Of a stretch of DNA of 7,510 bases, positions 1 to 6,456 are shown piece by piece. Source of the DNA: Candidatus Omnitrophota bacterium (lineage in GTDB: Bacteria > Omnitrophota > Gorgyraeia > Gygaellales > Profunditerraquicolaceae); the NCBI GenBank assembly GCA_028713875.1, contig JAQTNM010000074.1:1-7510 (forward strand), given 5' to 3'. The position numbers and the translations under genes are program-made. Numbering within the stretch: position 1 is the stretch's first letter; every line of letters starts with the position of its first letter. The notes under the pieces are model-generated. The model had not been told where the DNA came from. It was given only the letters and a program-made list of their open reading frames with translations, and did not search any database.

Positions 1-7
1 GTGCTAA
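1..7 (+). promoter_or_regulatory. Right half-arm of a CIRCE operator (truncated by window edge)
   Basis: The first seven bases, GTGCTAA, equal the last seven bases of the CIRCE right arm (consensus TTAGCACTC-N9-GAGTGCTAA). CIRCE is the operator of HrcA, and the next gene is hrcA, so the position is the expected one. The left arm, the spacer and two bases of the right arm would lie before the window and cannot be seen. Only 12 bases separate the arm from the hrcA start codon, so bound HrcA could also hinder ribosome access. A seven-base match alone would be weak; the context makes it persuasive. Confidence 0.75.
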
Positions 8-19
8 TAAGCAGTAAAA

Positions 20-757
20 ATGACCAAGACGGTTGACTATGAAGGAAGAAGAAGGTCGGTTCTCATCGCCACCATTAACCGTTATATCAAGTATGCCCTG
101 CCGGTTTCCTCTTCGGATATTGCCGGAGAATTCGGCTTGAGCCCGGCTACGATAAGAAACATATTCGCGGAACTGGAAGAGGCAGGGTATCTGAGCCACC
201 CGCATACCTCCGCGGGAAGAATGCCTACGGACAGGGGGTACCGTTATTACGTTGATTTTTTAAGTTCGCGGGTTGAGCTTCTGGAAGATGAAAAGAATTC
301 CATTATGAAATTCTATGAACGCCAGATTGACCGTTTAGATGAAATACTGGAGAAGACCTCGGAAATAATCTCTACTATTACCCATTATACGAGCATAGTT
401 TCTTTCCCTGAGTGGCATGGCCGGTTTTTCTATAACGGAGTAAGTTTTGTGATGGAAGAGCCGGAATTCCAGGATATCAGCCGGATGCGTTATCTGATCA
501 GAATAATAGAAGATAAAGTGCGGTTGCTGGATATACTGAACCGTGACTTCCAGGAGAAAGTAAGGATCTATATCGGCAGAGAATTAGATTGTTTCGGCAT
601 GGATAACTGCGCTTTGGCCGTAGCCACATATTCAGTTAGAAACAAGCCTTTGGGGCGGATGGCGGTCTTAGGCCCCAGCCGGATGCAGTACCAGCACATT
701 ATCCCGACTTTGGAATATGTTTCCGGTGTCTTGAGCGAGACGCTGAATAAGATTTAA
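20..757 (+). CDS. hrcA: Heat-inducible transcription repressor HrcA, compact form
   Basis: HrcA is a cytoplasmic dimeric repressor that binds CIRCE and shuts off class I heat-shock genes; its activity is normally tuned by GroEL. Residues about 10-80 form the winged-helix domain, with the family pattern SPATIRN, then LEEAGYL, then HPHTSAGRMPTDRGYRYYVD. The C-terminal part keeps the end of the GAF-like domain, including EEPEFQDI (about residues 147-154) and a final stretch with GPSRMQY. At 245 residues it is roughly 95 shorter than the usual 340 or so. The missing part lies between the TSIVSFPE segment and the EEPEFQDI block, where most of the GAF-like core and inserted dimerisation domain would be. 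The reading frame is unbroken, so this looks like a natural short form. The ATG at 20 fits the family N-terminus; no clear Shine-Dalgarno sequence precedes it. grpE follows after 8 bases. Confidence 0.9.
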   Translation: MTKTVDYEGRRRSVLIATINRYIKYALPVSSSDIAGEFGLSPATIRNIFAELEEAGYLSHPHTSAGRMPTDRGYRYYVDFLSSRVELLEDEKNSIMKFYERQIDRLDEILEKTSEIISTITHYTSIVSFPEWHGRFFYNGVSFVMEEPEFQDISRMRYLIRIIEDKVRLLDILNRDFQEKVRIYIGRELDCFGMDNCALAVATYSVRNKPLGRMAVLGPSRMQYQHIIPTLEYVSGVLSETLNKI

Positions 758-765
758 AGAGATCT

Positions 766-1314
766 ATGGAGAGCAAAAAAGAAAATAATAATCAAGAAAC
801 CGCCAAGGAAAAAGAGGCCAAGGCCGTTACCCTGGATGAATCAGAGTACCTTCAGCTGAAGGAAGAAGCAGCAAAGGCGAAGGAATACTGGGACAGGTTA
901 TTACGGCTGCAGGCTGATTTTGAAAATACGCGCAAGCGCCTGGACAGGGACAAACAGGAATTCATGCGTTTTGCCAATGAAGGCCTTATTATGGAACTGT
1001 TGAATGTCCTGGATGACCTTGAGCGTACGGTTGAGCTGGCTCAAACCAAGCATGAGGACCTGCCCACGTTTTTGAAGGGCGTGGAAATGGTGCTGGCCCA
1101 TCTGTATGAGATGCTCAAGGAGCACGGTATTAAACCCATTGAGGCCAAGGGGAAAATATTTGACCCGAATTACCATGAAGCTCTGATGCAGGCGGAGAAT
1201 AATGAGCTGCCCGAGCATACGGTCATTGAGGAAATGCAAAAAGGTTATACGTTAAACGGTAAAGTAATCAGGACTACAAAGGCCAAAGTTTCAAAAAAAA
1301 CAGTTAATTTGTGA
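766..1314 (+). CDS. grpE: Nucleotide exchange factor GrpE
   Basis: GrpE is the cytoplasmic exchange factor that releases ADP from DnaK and so drives the Hsp70 cycle. The 182-residue length is normal. A charged, disordered N-terminus (about residues 1-25) leads into a long coiled-coil helix (about 25-85) containing the family segment LQADFENTRKRLDRDK. VLDDLERTVELAQ follows, and the C-terminal beta domain carries the signature with GIKPIEAKGKIFDPNYHEAL and GYTLNGKVIRTTKAKVSK. The gene starts 8 bases after hrcA with only a weak purine stretch (AAAGAGA) before ATG, which suggests translational coupling. Its last codons (CAGTTAATTTG) resemble the repeat units that follow, so the C-terminal residues TVNL may derive partly from repeat sequence. 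Identification is secure. Confidence 0.96.
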   Translation: MESKKENNNQETAKEKEAKAVTLDESEYLQLKEEAAKAKEYWDRLLRLQADFENTRKRLDRDKQEFMRFANEGLIMELLNVLDDLERTVELAQTKHEDLPTFLKGVEMVLAHLYEMLKEHGIKPIEAKGKIFDPNYHEALMQAENNELPEHTVIEEMQKGYTLNGKVIRTTKAKVSKKTVNL

Positions 1315-1347
1315 GTGGTTAGTGGTTAATTAACCAGTTAACCAATT
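1315..1347 (+). repeat. Short tandem/inverted repeat in the grpE-dnaK gap
   Basis: Two direct copies of GTGGTTA (1315-1321 and 1322-1328) are followed by two 8-bp units, TTAACCAG (1330-1337) and TTAACCAA (1338-1345). The two pairs are near inverse complements. In RNA, TGGTTA (1316-1321) can pair with TAACCA (1339-1344) and TGGTT (1323-1327) with AACCA (1332-1336), giving an 11-bp hairpin with a small internal loop and an AATT tip. No T-run follows, so it is not a standard terminator. It could slow transcription or mark an mRNA processing or stability site between grpE and dnaK; that is inference. The 19 bases at 1328-1346 recur exactly at 6439-6457 before accD. Confidence 0.8.
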
Positions 1348-1353
1348 GCGACG

Positions 1354-1360
1354 AAAGGAG
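1354..1360 (+). promoter_or_regulatory. Strong ribosome binding site of dnaK
   Basis: AAAGGAG lies 7 bases before the dnaK ATG. It is the best Shine-Dalgarno match in the window and far better than those of hrcA and grpE, consistent with DnaK being needed in greater amount than HrcA and GrpE from one transcript. It fixes the dnaK start at 1368. Confidence 0.88.
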
Positions 1361-1367
1361 CAATAAG

Positions 1368-3272
1368 ATGGCAAAGGTAATCGGAATTGACTTGGGAACT
1401 TCTAACTCAGCTGTTGCGGTTATGGAAAGCGGCAGGCCTGTGATCATCCCTTCTGCGGAAGGCGCAGGAGTTGCCTCGGGAAAGGCATTCCCGTCTTTTG
1501 TAGCGTTTACCAAGGACGGCCAGAGACTGGTAGGTGAACCGGCCAGACGCCAGGCAGCGATCAACCCGGAAGGCACCATCTATGCGGCCAAGCGTAAGAT
1601 GGGCACAGACCATAAATTCAAGGTTTTTGGCAATGAATATACGCCCCAACAGATATCCGCTTTTATCCTGCAGAAAATAAAACAGGATGCCCAAAATTAT
1701 TTAGGGGACAAAGTTGAGGAGGCGGTAATTACTTGCCCGGCATACTTTGATGATAACCAGAGGACAGCTACCAAAGACGCAGGCGAAATCGCGGGCCTTA
1801 AAGTGTTACGTATAATCAATGAGCCTACGGCAGCCTGCCTTGCGTACGGCCTTGAGAAATCACAGAAAGAGCAGAAGATCATGGTCTTTGACTTAGGCGG
1901 CGGGACCCTGGATGTTACGATCATGGAGATGGCCCAGGGCGTATTTGAAGTAAAATCCACCCATGGCGACACTCAACTGGGCGGTACAGATATGGATAAT
2001 ACCTTGATTGAATACATCTCCGGCCAGTTCAAGCGCGAGACCGGCATAGACCTGCGTAATGATAAAATGGCCATGCAACGTTTGCGCGAGGCTGCGGAAA
2101 AAGCCAAGGTTGAGCTGTCTTCAACACTGACCACGGATATCAACCTCCCCTTTATTACCGCCGATGCCTCAGGGCCCAAGCATCTGACCATGTCTTTGAC
2201 CAGGGCCAAATTAGAGGATTTGGTTTCTCCGATAGTAGAAAGATGCCGCAAGCCCATGGAGGAAGCGATCAAAGATGCCAAAACCACCCCTTCCGAGATA
2301 GACAGGAACATTATGGTGGGCGGGCCGACCCGTATGCCCATAGTCCAGAAGTTCGTCGAAGATTATGTGGGAAAGAAGATTGAGCGCGGGGTTGACCCCA
2401 TGGAGTGCGTGGCGCTGGGGGCAGCCATACAGGCAGCGATCATCAAAGGCGACATGAAGGATGTCCTGCTGCTTGATGTTACGCCCCTATCGTTAGGCAT
2501 AGAGACCCTTGGAGGCGTTAACACCAAGCTGATCGAAAGGAACACCACCATACCGACTAAAAAAAGCCAGATTTTCTCAACTGCCGCGGATAACCAGACC
2601 GCGGTTACGATAAGGGTATTGCAGGGCGAGCGGCCCATGGCTGACGATAACGTGGAATTAGGCAGGTTTGACCTCGTGGGTATTCCTTCCGCTGCGCGCG
2701 GAGTGCCGCAGATAGAAGTTGCTTTTGATATCGATGCCAACGGCATAGTTCATGTATCGGCAAAGGACCTGGGCACGGGAAAAGAGCAGTCCATCCGCAT
2801 TACCGCGCCCAAAAAACTCTCCAAAGAAGAGATTGAAAAGATGGTTACAGAGGCGGAGAAATTTGCCGATGCCGATACCAAGAGGAAAGAAGAAGTCGAA
2901 ACCATAAATCAAGCCGATACCCTGGTTTATGCGACGGAAAAATCACTTAAGGAATTCGGCGACAAGGTGTCCCAGTCGGAACGTGCTGACATAGAGGCCA
3001 GGATAAATGACCTGAAACAGGCCATAAAAGACAGGAACACCGAAAGAGTCAAAAAGTCCATGGAGGATTTGACTAAAGCTTCGCATAAACTGGCCGAAGA
3101 GATTTACAAGCAGACTTCCAAACAGCAGGCTGGAGCCGGCGCTTCAAAGACGCAAAGTCAGGCTGATGAGCCCCGAGCAGAAAAACCATCCCAAGATACA
3201 GACGCGGCATCCGGCAAAGGCGAAGATATTATAGATGCGGAGTATAAAGAAGAAGACGATAAGAAACAGTAG
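1368..3272 (+). CDS. dnaK: Molecular chaperone DnaK (Hsp70)
   Basis: DnaK is the cytoplasmic ATP-driven Hsp70 that binds exposed hydrophobic segments, working with DnaJ and GrpE. The 634 residues are full length. The nucleotide-binding domain (about 1-360) shows phosphate loop 1 (IDLGTSNSAVAV, from residue 7), NEPTAA (151-156), FDLGGGT (174-180) and VGGPTRMP (317-324). The hydrophobic linker with DVLLLDVTP starts at 365, followed by the substrate-binding beta domain, the helical lid (about 505-600) and an acidic tail ending in an IIDAEYKEEDDKK stretch. Ala15 replaces the Cys of E. coli DnaK, and the loop at 28-43 (IIPSAEGAGVASGKAFPS) is about five residues longer than in E. coli. Both features recall methanogen-type DnaKs. 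The start is fixed by a strong ribosome binding site, and the TAG stop lies inside the first unit of a heptamer repeat. Confidence 0.98.
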   Translation: MAKVIGIDLGTSNSAVAVMESGRPVIIPSAEGAGVASGKAFPSFVAFTKDGQRLVGEPARRQAAINPEGTIYAAKRKMGTDHKFKVFGNEYTPQQISAFILQKIKQDAQNYLGDKVEEAVITCPAYFDDNQRTATKDAGEIAGLKVLRIINEPTAACLAYGLEKSQKEQKIMVFDLGGGTLDVTIMEMAQGVFEVKSTHGDTQLGGTDMDNTLIEYISGQFKRETGIDLRNDKMAMQRLREAAEKAKVELSSTLTTDINLPFITADASGPKHLTMSLTRAKLEDLVSPIVERCRKPMEEAIKDAKTTPSEIDRNIMVGGPTRMPIVQKFVEDYVGKKIERGVDPMECVALGAAIQAAIIKGDMKDVLLLDVTPLSLGIETLGGVNTKLIERNTTIPTKKSQIFSTAADNQTAVTIRVLQGERPMADDNVELGRFDLVGIPSAARGVPQIEVAFDIDANGIVHVSAKDLGTGKEQSIRITAPKKLSKEEIEKMVTEAEKFADADTKRKEEVETINQADTLVYATEKSLKEFGDKVSQSERADIEARINDLKQAIKDRNTERVKKSMEDLTKASHKLAEEIYKQTSKQQAGAGASKTQSQADEPRAEKPSQDTDAASGKGEDIIDAEYKEEDDKKQ

Positions 3273-3295
3273 ACAGTAGGTAGTAGGCAGTAGAT
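3268..3295 (+). repeat. Four tandem 7-bp repeats across the dnaK stop codon
   Basis: Four successive units, AGTAGAC, AGTAGGT, AGTAGGC and AGTAGAT, fit the consensus AGTAGRY with only the last two positions varying. The TAG inside the first unit (3270-3272) is the dnaK stop codon, so the array begins within the coding sequence and fills most of the 34-base gap before dnaJ. It differs in unit length and sequence from the 8-bp arrays before dnaK and accD. I see no inverted partner and no strong RNA fold. Heptamer arrays of this general kind (STRRs) are known from cyanobacterial intergenic regions; no relationship is implied. Confidence 0.85.
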
Positions 3296-3306
3296 AGGGT
3301 AAGGTT

Positions 3307-4467
3307 ATGATGAGTACAAAGCGCGATTACTATGAAGTGTTGGGCGTTAAAAAAAGCGCAAGCCTTGATGAGATAAAAAAGGCCTACAGGGACCTGGCGC
3401 TGCGTTACCATCCGGACAGGGTGCCTCATGAGCAGAAAAAAGAAGCGGAAGAGCAATTCAAGGAGATCTCAGAGGCCTACGCGGTGCTTTCGGATGCCAA
3501 GAAACGCGGCCTTTATGACCAGTACGGTCACGCCGGGATAGACCAGAAATACGCTTACGAAGATATATTTAAGGGGGCGGATTTTGGCAGCGTATTTGAA
3601 GGTATGGGAGATTTTGGTTTAGGTGGAGGCATCTTTGAGGATATCTTCAGCGACCTGGGGTTTGACATCTTTGGCTCGCGGCAAAGAACTAGCGGCAGGG
3701 GCCGCCGGGGAAGAGACCTGCAGATAAGCGTAGATATAACCCTGGAAGAAGCAGCGCAAGGCATTGAAAAGACGATCACTATCCCGGGTTATGAAACATG
3801 TTCTACCTGTTCCGGCAGCGGAGCCAAGCCCGGGACGAAACAACTTACCTGTCCCCAGTGCAGGGGCTCAGGCCGGATGGTAATCTCCAGCGGTTTTTTC
3901 CAGATGGCGCAGACCTGTTCCCGGTGTCGCGGAGAGGGCACGGTTATCCAGACGCCCTGCCCCGATTGCAAAGGTCAGGGCAAGACCAAAGTTACGCGTA
4001 AGCTGAAAGTAAAGATCCCCGCCGGAGTGGATACCGGCTCGCAGTTGAGGATGCGCGGGGAAGGCGAATTAGGCTTAGCCGGCAGGGGCGATTTATATGT
4101 CATTATAGAGGTCAGGCCGCACCGGGTCTTTGAGCGCCACCACAATGATATACTTGTCCAGATAAATATAGGCTTGGCTAAGGCGATATTGGGCGGCGAG
4201 GTGGAAGTGGCTACCTTGGATGGAAAGGTTAAAATGAAGATACCCGCCGGTACGCAGAGCGACAGCATTTTCCGGCTTAAGGGAAAAGGCCTGCCGGACC
4301 TGCATAGCCGACAGTTCGGAGATGAGCTGGTCAAAATAAGCGTGAACATACCCAGGAATTTAACTATACAGCAGCGCCAGCTCATTGAGGAATATGCCAG
4401 GCTATCGGGGGAAGAGACGAATAGCAAAAGCAGCTTTAGCGATAAGATAAAAAAAGCTTTCAGCTGA
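3307..4467 (+). CDS. dnaJ: Co-chaperone DnaJ (Hsp40, type A)
   Basis: DnaJ delivers unfolded clients to DnaK and stimulates its ATPase. The J domain (about residues 6-72) begins with RDYYEVLGV and holds the essential HPD at 35-37. A Gly/Phe-rich segment follows (about 75-135). The zinc domain carries all four CxxCxGxG repeats, starting at residues 165 (CSTCSGSG), 182 (CPQCRGSG), 204 (CSRCRGEG) and 218 (CPDCKGQG). Two C-terminal substrate-binding beta domains and the dimerisation end complete a full-length type A protein of 386 residues. Two ATGs stand in tandem at 3307 and 3310. The family N-terminus (MSTKRDYYE) and the distance from the TAAGG at 3300-3304 slightly favour 3310. It is the last gene of the heat-shock operon, with no convincing terminator after it. 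Confidence 0.97.
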   Translation: MMSTKRDYYEVLGVKKSASLDEIKKAYRDLALRYHPDRVPHEQKKEAEEQFKEISEAYAVLSDAKKRGLYDQYGHAGIDQKYAYEDIFKGADFGSVFEGMGDFGLGGGIFEDIFSDLGFDIFGSRQRTSGRGRRGRDLQISVDITLEEAAQGIEKTITIPGYETCSTCSGSGAKPGTKQLTCPQCRGSGRMVISSGFFQMAQTCSRCRGEGTVIQTPCPDCKGQGKTKVTRKLKVKIPAGVDTGSQLRMRGEGELGLAGRGDLYVIIEVRPHRVFERHHNDILVQINIGLAKAILGGEVEVATLDGKVKMKIPAGTQSDSIFRLKGKGLPDLHSRQFGDELVKISVNIPRNLTIQQRQLIEEYARLSGEETNSKSSFSDKIKKAFS

Positions 4468-4492
4468 TACATTTTTTAGAAAGGGAATCATT

Positions 4493-4753
4493 ATGCCGAC
4501 ATATGAATATGAATGCACGGGGTGCGGGCATCGTTTTGAGGCATTTCAGAAAATGAGCGATAAGGCTCTGGATAAATGCCCTGAATGCGGGAAAAGGGCA
4601 AAAAGGCTTATCTCAAGCGGAGCCGGGATAATCTTCAAGGGCTCTGGGTTCTATGCTACCGATTACCGCAAGAAATCAAATCCGGAAAAGACAAACGAAG
4701 CTAATGCCTGCCCAAAGGCTAAAGAAGGATGCAATGCCTGCCAACAACATTGA
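4493..4753 (+). CDS. FmdB-family zinc-ribbon protein
   Basis: This 86-residue protein starts with MPTYEYECTGCGHRFE, the hallmark of the FmdB/CxxC zinc-ribbon family. Two CxxC pairs, C8/C11 and C29/C32, should bind one zinc. The family is annotated as putative regulatory protein, named after the fmd locus of methylotrophs, but its biochemical role is largely unknown. After the ribbon comes a segment with ISSGAGIIFKGSGFYATDYR, also common in the family. The tail is lysine- and cysteine-rich, with three extra Cys at 73, 80 and 83, so a second metal or redox site is possible but unproven. The sequence AAGGGA, 6 bases before ATG, supports the start. It lies 25 bases after dnaJ and may be read from the same transcript. 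Its last 20 bases overlap the VanZ-like gene. Confidence 0.9.
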   Translation: MPTYEYECTGCGHRFEAFQKMSDKALDKCPECGKRAKRLISSGAGIIFKGSGFYATDYRKKSNPEKTNEANACPKAKEGCNACQQH

Positions 4754-5105
4754 CCCCGGGTTTAAAAAATTTACGAAATACTGGCTTGTGCTCCTGCTGT
4801 GGCTGGGGGTTATATTCTATTTTTCTTCCCTGCCCGGCAAAGACATACCTGCGTTATTCCCTCTGCAGGATATTTTATTTCATGCCGTTACTTACGCGGT
4901 ATTAGCTTATTTGTTTATCCGGGCATTAAAAAATACCTGCCCGGGACTGGCGCGTCCGAAACTTATTTTGTTTACATTTGTATTCGGGGTTATTTACGGC
5001 TTAAGCGATGAATTCCACCAGTCGTTCGTACCTGGGAGGCAGGCGTCTGCCTTTGACCTGTTTGTGGACAGCGTCAGCTGTTTTATAGGGAGTTTTTTTT
5101 ATTGA
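4734..5105 (+). CDS. VanZ-like family membrane protein
   Basis: This is a small integral membrane protein of 123 residues from the chosen start. The family signature near the C-terminus is clear: GLSDEFHQSFVPGRQAS, then FDLFVDSVSCFIG. Hydrophobic segments lie at about residues 16-32 (KYWLVLLLWLGVIFYFS), 47-65, 77-92 and 105-122, matching the usual four-helix VanZ layout. VanZ itself gives low-level teicoplanin resistance in enterococci, but most relatives are housekeeping proteins of unknown function, so resistance should not be assumed. The frame is open further upstream (ATG at 4653 and 4704). I chose the ATG at 4734 because it has AAGGA four bases before it and gives a normal VanZ N-terminus. 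This start overlaps the FmdB-type gene by 20 bases. The gene ends SFFY-stop within a run of eight T. Confidence 0.85.
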   Translation: MPANNIDPGFKKFTKYWLVLLLWLGVIFYFSSLPGKDIPALFPLQDILFHAVTYAVLAYLFIRALKNTCPGLARPKLILFTFVFGVIYGLSDEFHQSFVPGRQASAFDLFVDSVSCFIGSFFY

Positions 5106-5107
5106 TG
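5093..5107 (+). other. Stop/start overlap with a U-UUU-UUU slippery heptamer
   Basis: The VanZ-like stop TGA (5103-5105) shares its last base with the ATG (5105-5107) of the DUF1015 gene, a typical TGATG coupling junction. Just upstream, T5093 followed by TTT TTT in the VanZ-like frame (5094-5099) is a perfect X-XXY-YYZ heptamer. A -1 slip there would read TTA, TTG, ATG and continue in the DUF1015 frame, joining the two proteins. AGGGAG (5087-5092) could act as the ribosome binding site for DUF1015. Reinitiation is the simpler explanation; slippage is only a possibility. Confidence 0.55.
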
Positions 5108-6385
5108 ACCGAGATACAACCGTTCAACGGGATTATTTACAATCAGGAAAAAATACGCGACTTAAGCAGGGTTGTCTGCCCGCCTTACGATGTGATCTCT
5201 GCGGTCCGCCAGAAGCATTATCTTGCGCTAGACGGGCATAACCTCATCCATATCCTACTGGGCAAGGATGTGCCCGGAGAAGACAAATACAGGCGCGCCG
5301 CGGATTATTTCAACTCCTGGATTAAAGAAGGCATCCTCAGGCAGGATGAGCAGCCGGCTGTTTATTTTTATATACAGCAGTATAAGCTAAAAGGGGAAAG
5401 CAAGACCCGCATGGGGTTTATTTCGCTGCTGGGATTAGGTTCCGCCGATTCGTGCGTATTTGCGCACGAGCATACCCGTCTTGAGCCAAAAGAAGACCGC
5501 TTTAAGCTTATAAAACGGGTGAAAGCGAATTTAAGCCCGATATTCGTGGTTTTTCCCGACTCCAAACGCATTATCCAGCGCATTTATCAAAAATATATCG
5601 CGGATAAAAAACCGTTTATCGAAATAAACGATGATGAAAAAGTGCTGCATAAGGTTTGGAGGATAGACGACCCCAGGGCCCTGGAGGAGATAAAGGAAAG
5701 GGTGCATAACGAAGATATCTTTATCGCCGACGGCCATCACCGCTATGAAGTAGCCTGCATGTATAGAGATCAGATGCGCGGTAAGCTTGCCGCGCCTACG
5801 GGACGGGAAAGCTTCAACTATATCATGGCCTACTTTACCAGCGCCGATTCCCGGGGTTTGAGCATTTTGCCGATACACCGCCTGATCCAATTGAGCCCGC
5901 AGTTCAATATGGATAGCTTTAAGCTGAAACTGCGGGATTATTTTGATATAGAGGAAGTTAAAGACAGCGTAAGGTTTATGTTCCTGATGGAAAAGGCGGG
6001 AGCAAGCGAACATGTGCTGGGAATGTACAAGGACAAAAAGTACTGGCTTCTCAGATTGAAGAACGTAAAGATTCTCGACCGCATGACCCAGGACAAGCCT
6101 TTGGAATACAAGTCACTGGACGTGACCATCCTGAATTATATAATCATAAAGAAGGTCTTGGGCATGGGCCTTGACGACAAGGCGGACATAGAATTTATCC
6201 ATGACGCAAATGAACTGATTAAGCGCGTGGATTCTGATCCGGGGTATATCGCCTTTCTTTTAAATCCGGTGAAAATGCGGCAGATCATGTCCCTGGCTTT
6301 AAAGGGCGAAAGGATGCCTGCGAAATCCACATATTTCTATCCCAAGGTCTTATCGGGATTAGTGATCCATAAACACCAAACATAG
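5105..6385 (+). CDS. DUF1015 family protein (COG4198-like)
   Basis: This soluble protein of 426 residues fits the DUF1015 family in length and motifs: VVCPPYDVIS at about 23-32, FAHEHTRLEPKEDRFKLI at about 120-137, and IADGHHRYE, with D209, G210, H211, H212, R213 and E215, as the probable active-site region. No signal peptide or membrane segment is visible. The function is not established. From memory, relatives in Firmicutes often sit near serine biosynthesis genes (serA/serC), but nothing here supports that link. The ATG at 5105 overlaps the preceding stop by one base; an in-frame TTG at 5102 is the only nearby alternative, and AGGGAG at 5087-5092 is 9 bases from the TTG and 12 from the ATG. 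Overlap with the VanZ-like gene implies coordinated expression. The gene ends in a small hairpin region. Confidence 0.88.
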   Translation: MTEIQPFNGIIYNQEKIRDLSRVVCPPYDVISAVRQKHYLALDGHNLIHILLGKDVPGEDKYRRAADYFNSWIKEGILRQDEQPAVYFYIQQYKLKGESKTRMGFISLLGLGSADSCVFAHEHTRLEPKEDRFKLIKRVKANLSPIFVVFPDSKRIIQRIYQKYIADKKPFIEINDDEKVLHKVWRIDDPRALEEIKERVHNEDIFIADGHHRYEVACMYRDQMRGKLAAPTGRESFNYIMAYFTSADSRGLSILPIHRLIQLSPQFNMDSFKLKLRDYFDIEEVKDSVRFMFLMEKAGASEHVLGMYKDKKYWLLRLKNVKILDRMTQDKPLEYKSLDVTILNYIIIKKVLGMGLDDKADIEFIHDANELIKRVDSDPGYIAFLLNPVKMRQIMSLALKGERMPAKSTYFYPKVLSGLVIHKHQT

Positions 6386-6395
6386 TTATTTGGTG
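6374..6395 (+). other. Small hairpin across the DUF1015 stop codon
   Basis: CACCAAA (6374-6380) and TTTGGTG (6389-6395) form a perfect 7-bp stem with an 8-base loop that contains the TAG stop (6383-6385). There is no T-run after it and the stem is only moderately stable, so it is not a confident intrinsic terminator. It might protect the mRNA 3' end or weaken readthrough into accD. Confidence 0.45.
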
Positions 6396-6418
6396 AGCGG
6401 CTGACTTGTGAGTAGAAT
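6390..6418 (+). promoter_or_regulatory. Possible weak promoter for accD
   Basis: TTGGTG (6390-6395) and TAGAAT (6413-6418) are separated by 17 bases. The -10 matches 5 of 6 consensus bases, the -35 only 3 of 6. Transcription would start near 6425, exactly where the 8-bp repeat array begins, so the leader would be essentially the repeats. The -35 overlaps the hairpin arm. It is a low-confidence match that could occur by chance. Confidence 0.3.
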
Positions 6419-6424
6419 CTTCAA

Positions 6425-6456
6425 TTAACCAGTTAACAAATTAACCAGTTAACCAA
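6425..6456 (+). repeat. Four tandem 8-bp repeats abutting the accD start codon
   Basis: The units are TTAACCAG (6425-6432), TTAACAAA (6433-6440), TTAACCAG (6441-6448) and TTAACCAA (6449-6456). The final A is the first base of the accD ATG. Bases 6439-6457 are an exact 19-base copy of 1328-1346 before dnaK. Both copies are also preceded by TTGTGAGT (1309-1316 and 6406-6413), suggesting one mobile or copied intergenic element. The array occupies the place where a Shine-Dalgarno sequence should be, and none is present. Confidence 0.85.

Noticed and set aside
3268..3295. CRISPR-like repeat array
   Set aside because: Units are 7 bp with no spacers, and no cas genes are present; it is a simple tandem repeat.
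3975..4472. Long antisense open frame opposite dnaJ (also opposite dnaK, DUF1015 and accD, e.g. 1973-2341, 5531-6013, 6852-7244)
   Set aside because: They lie wholly or almost wholly over well-conserved sense genes, have no recognisable motifs or ribosome binding sites, and arise from codon bias of the real gene.
4449..4477. Possible terminator after dnaJ (A-run, AGCT-TTC-AGCT, later T-run)
   Set aside because: The stem is only 4 bp and the six-T run is separated from it by several bases, so it does not form a convincing intrinsic terminator.
4653..4733. Longer N-terminus for the VanZ-like protein from ATG 4653 or 4704
   Set aside because: It would overlap the FmdB-type gene by up to 101 bases, adds a basic stretch not typical of VanZ, and lacks a good ribosome binding site.
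4734..5105. VanZ-like gene as a glycopeptide resistance determinant
   Set aside because: No other van genes are nearby, and most VanZ-like proteins are unrelated to resistance; the context is housekeeping.
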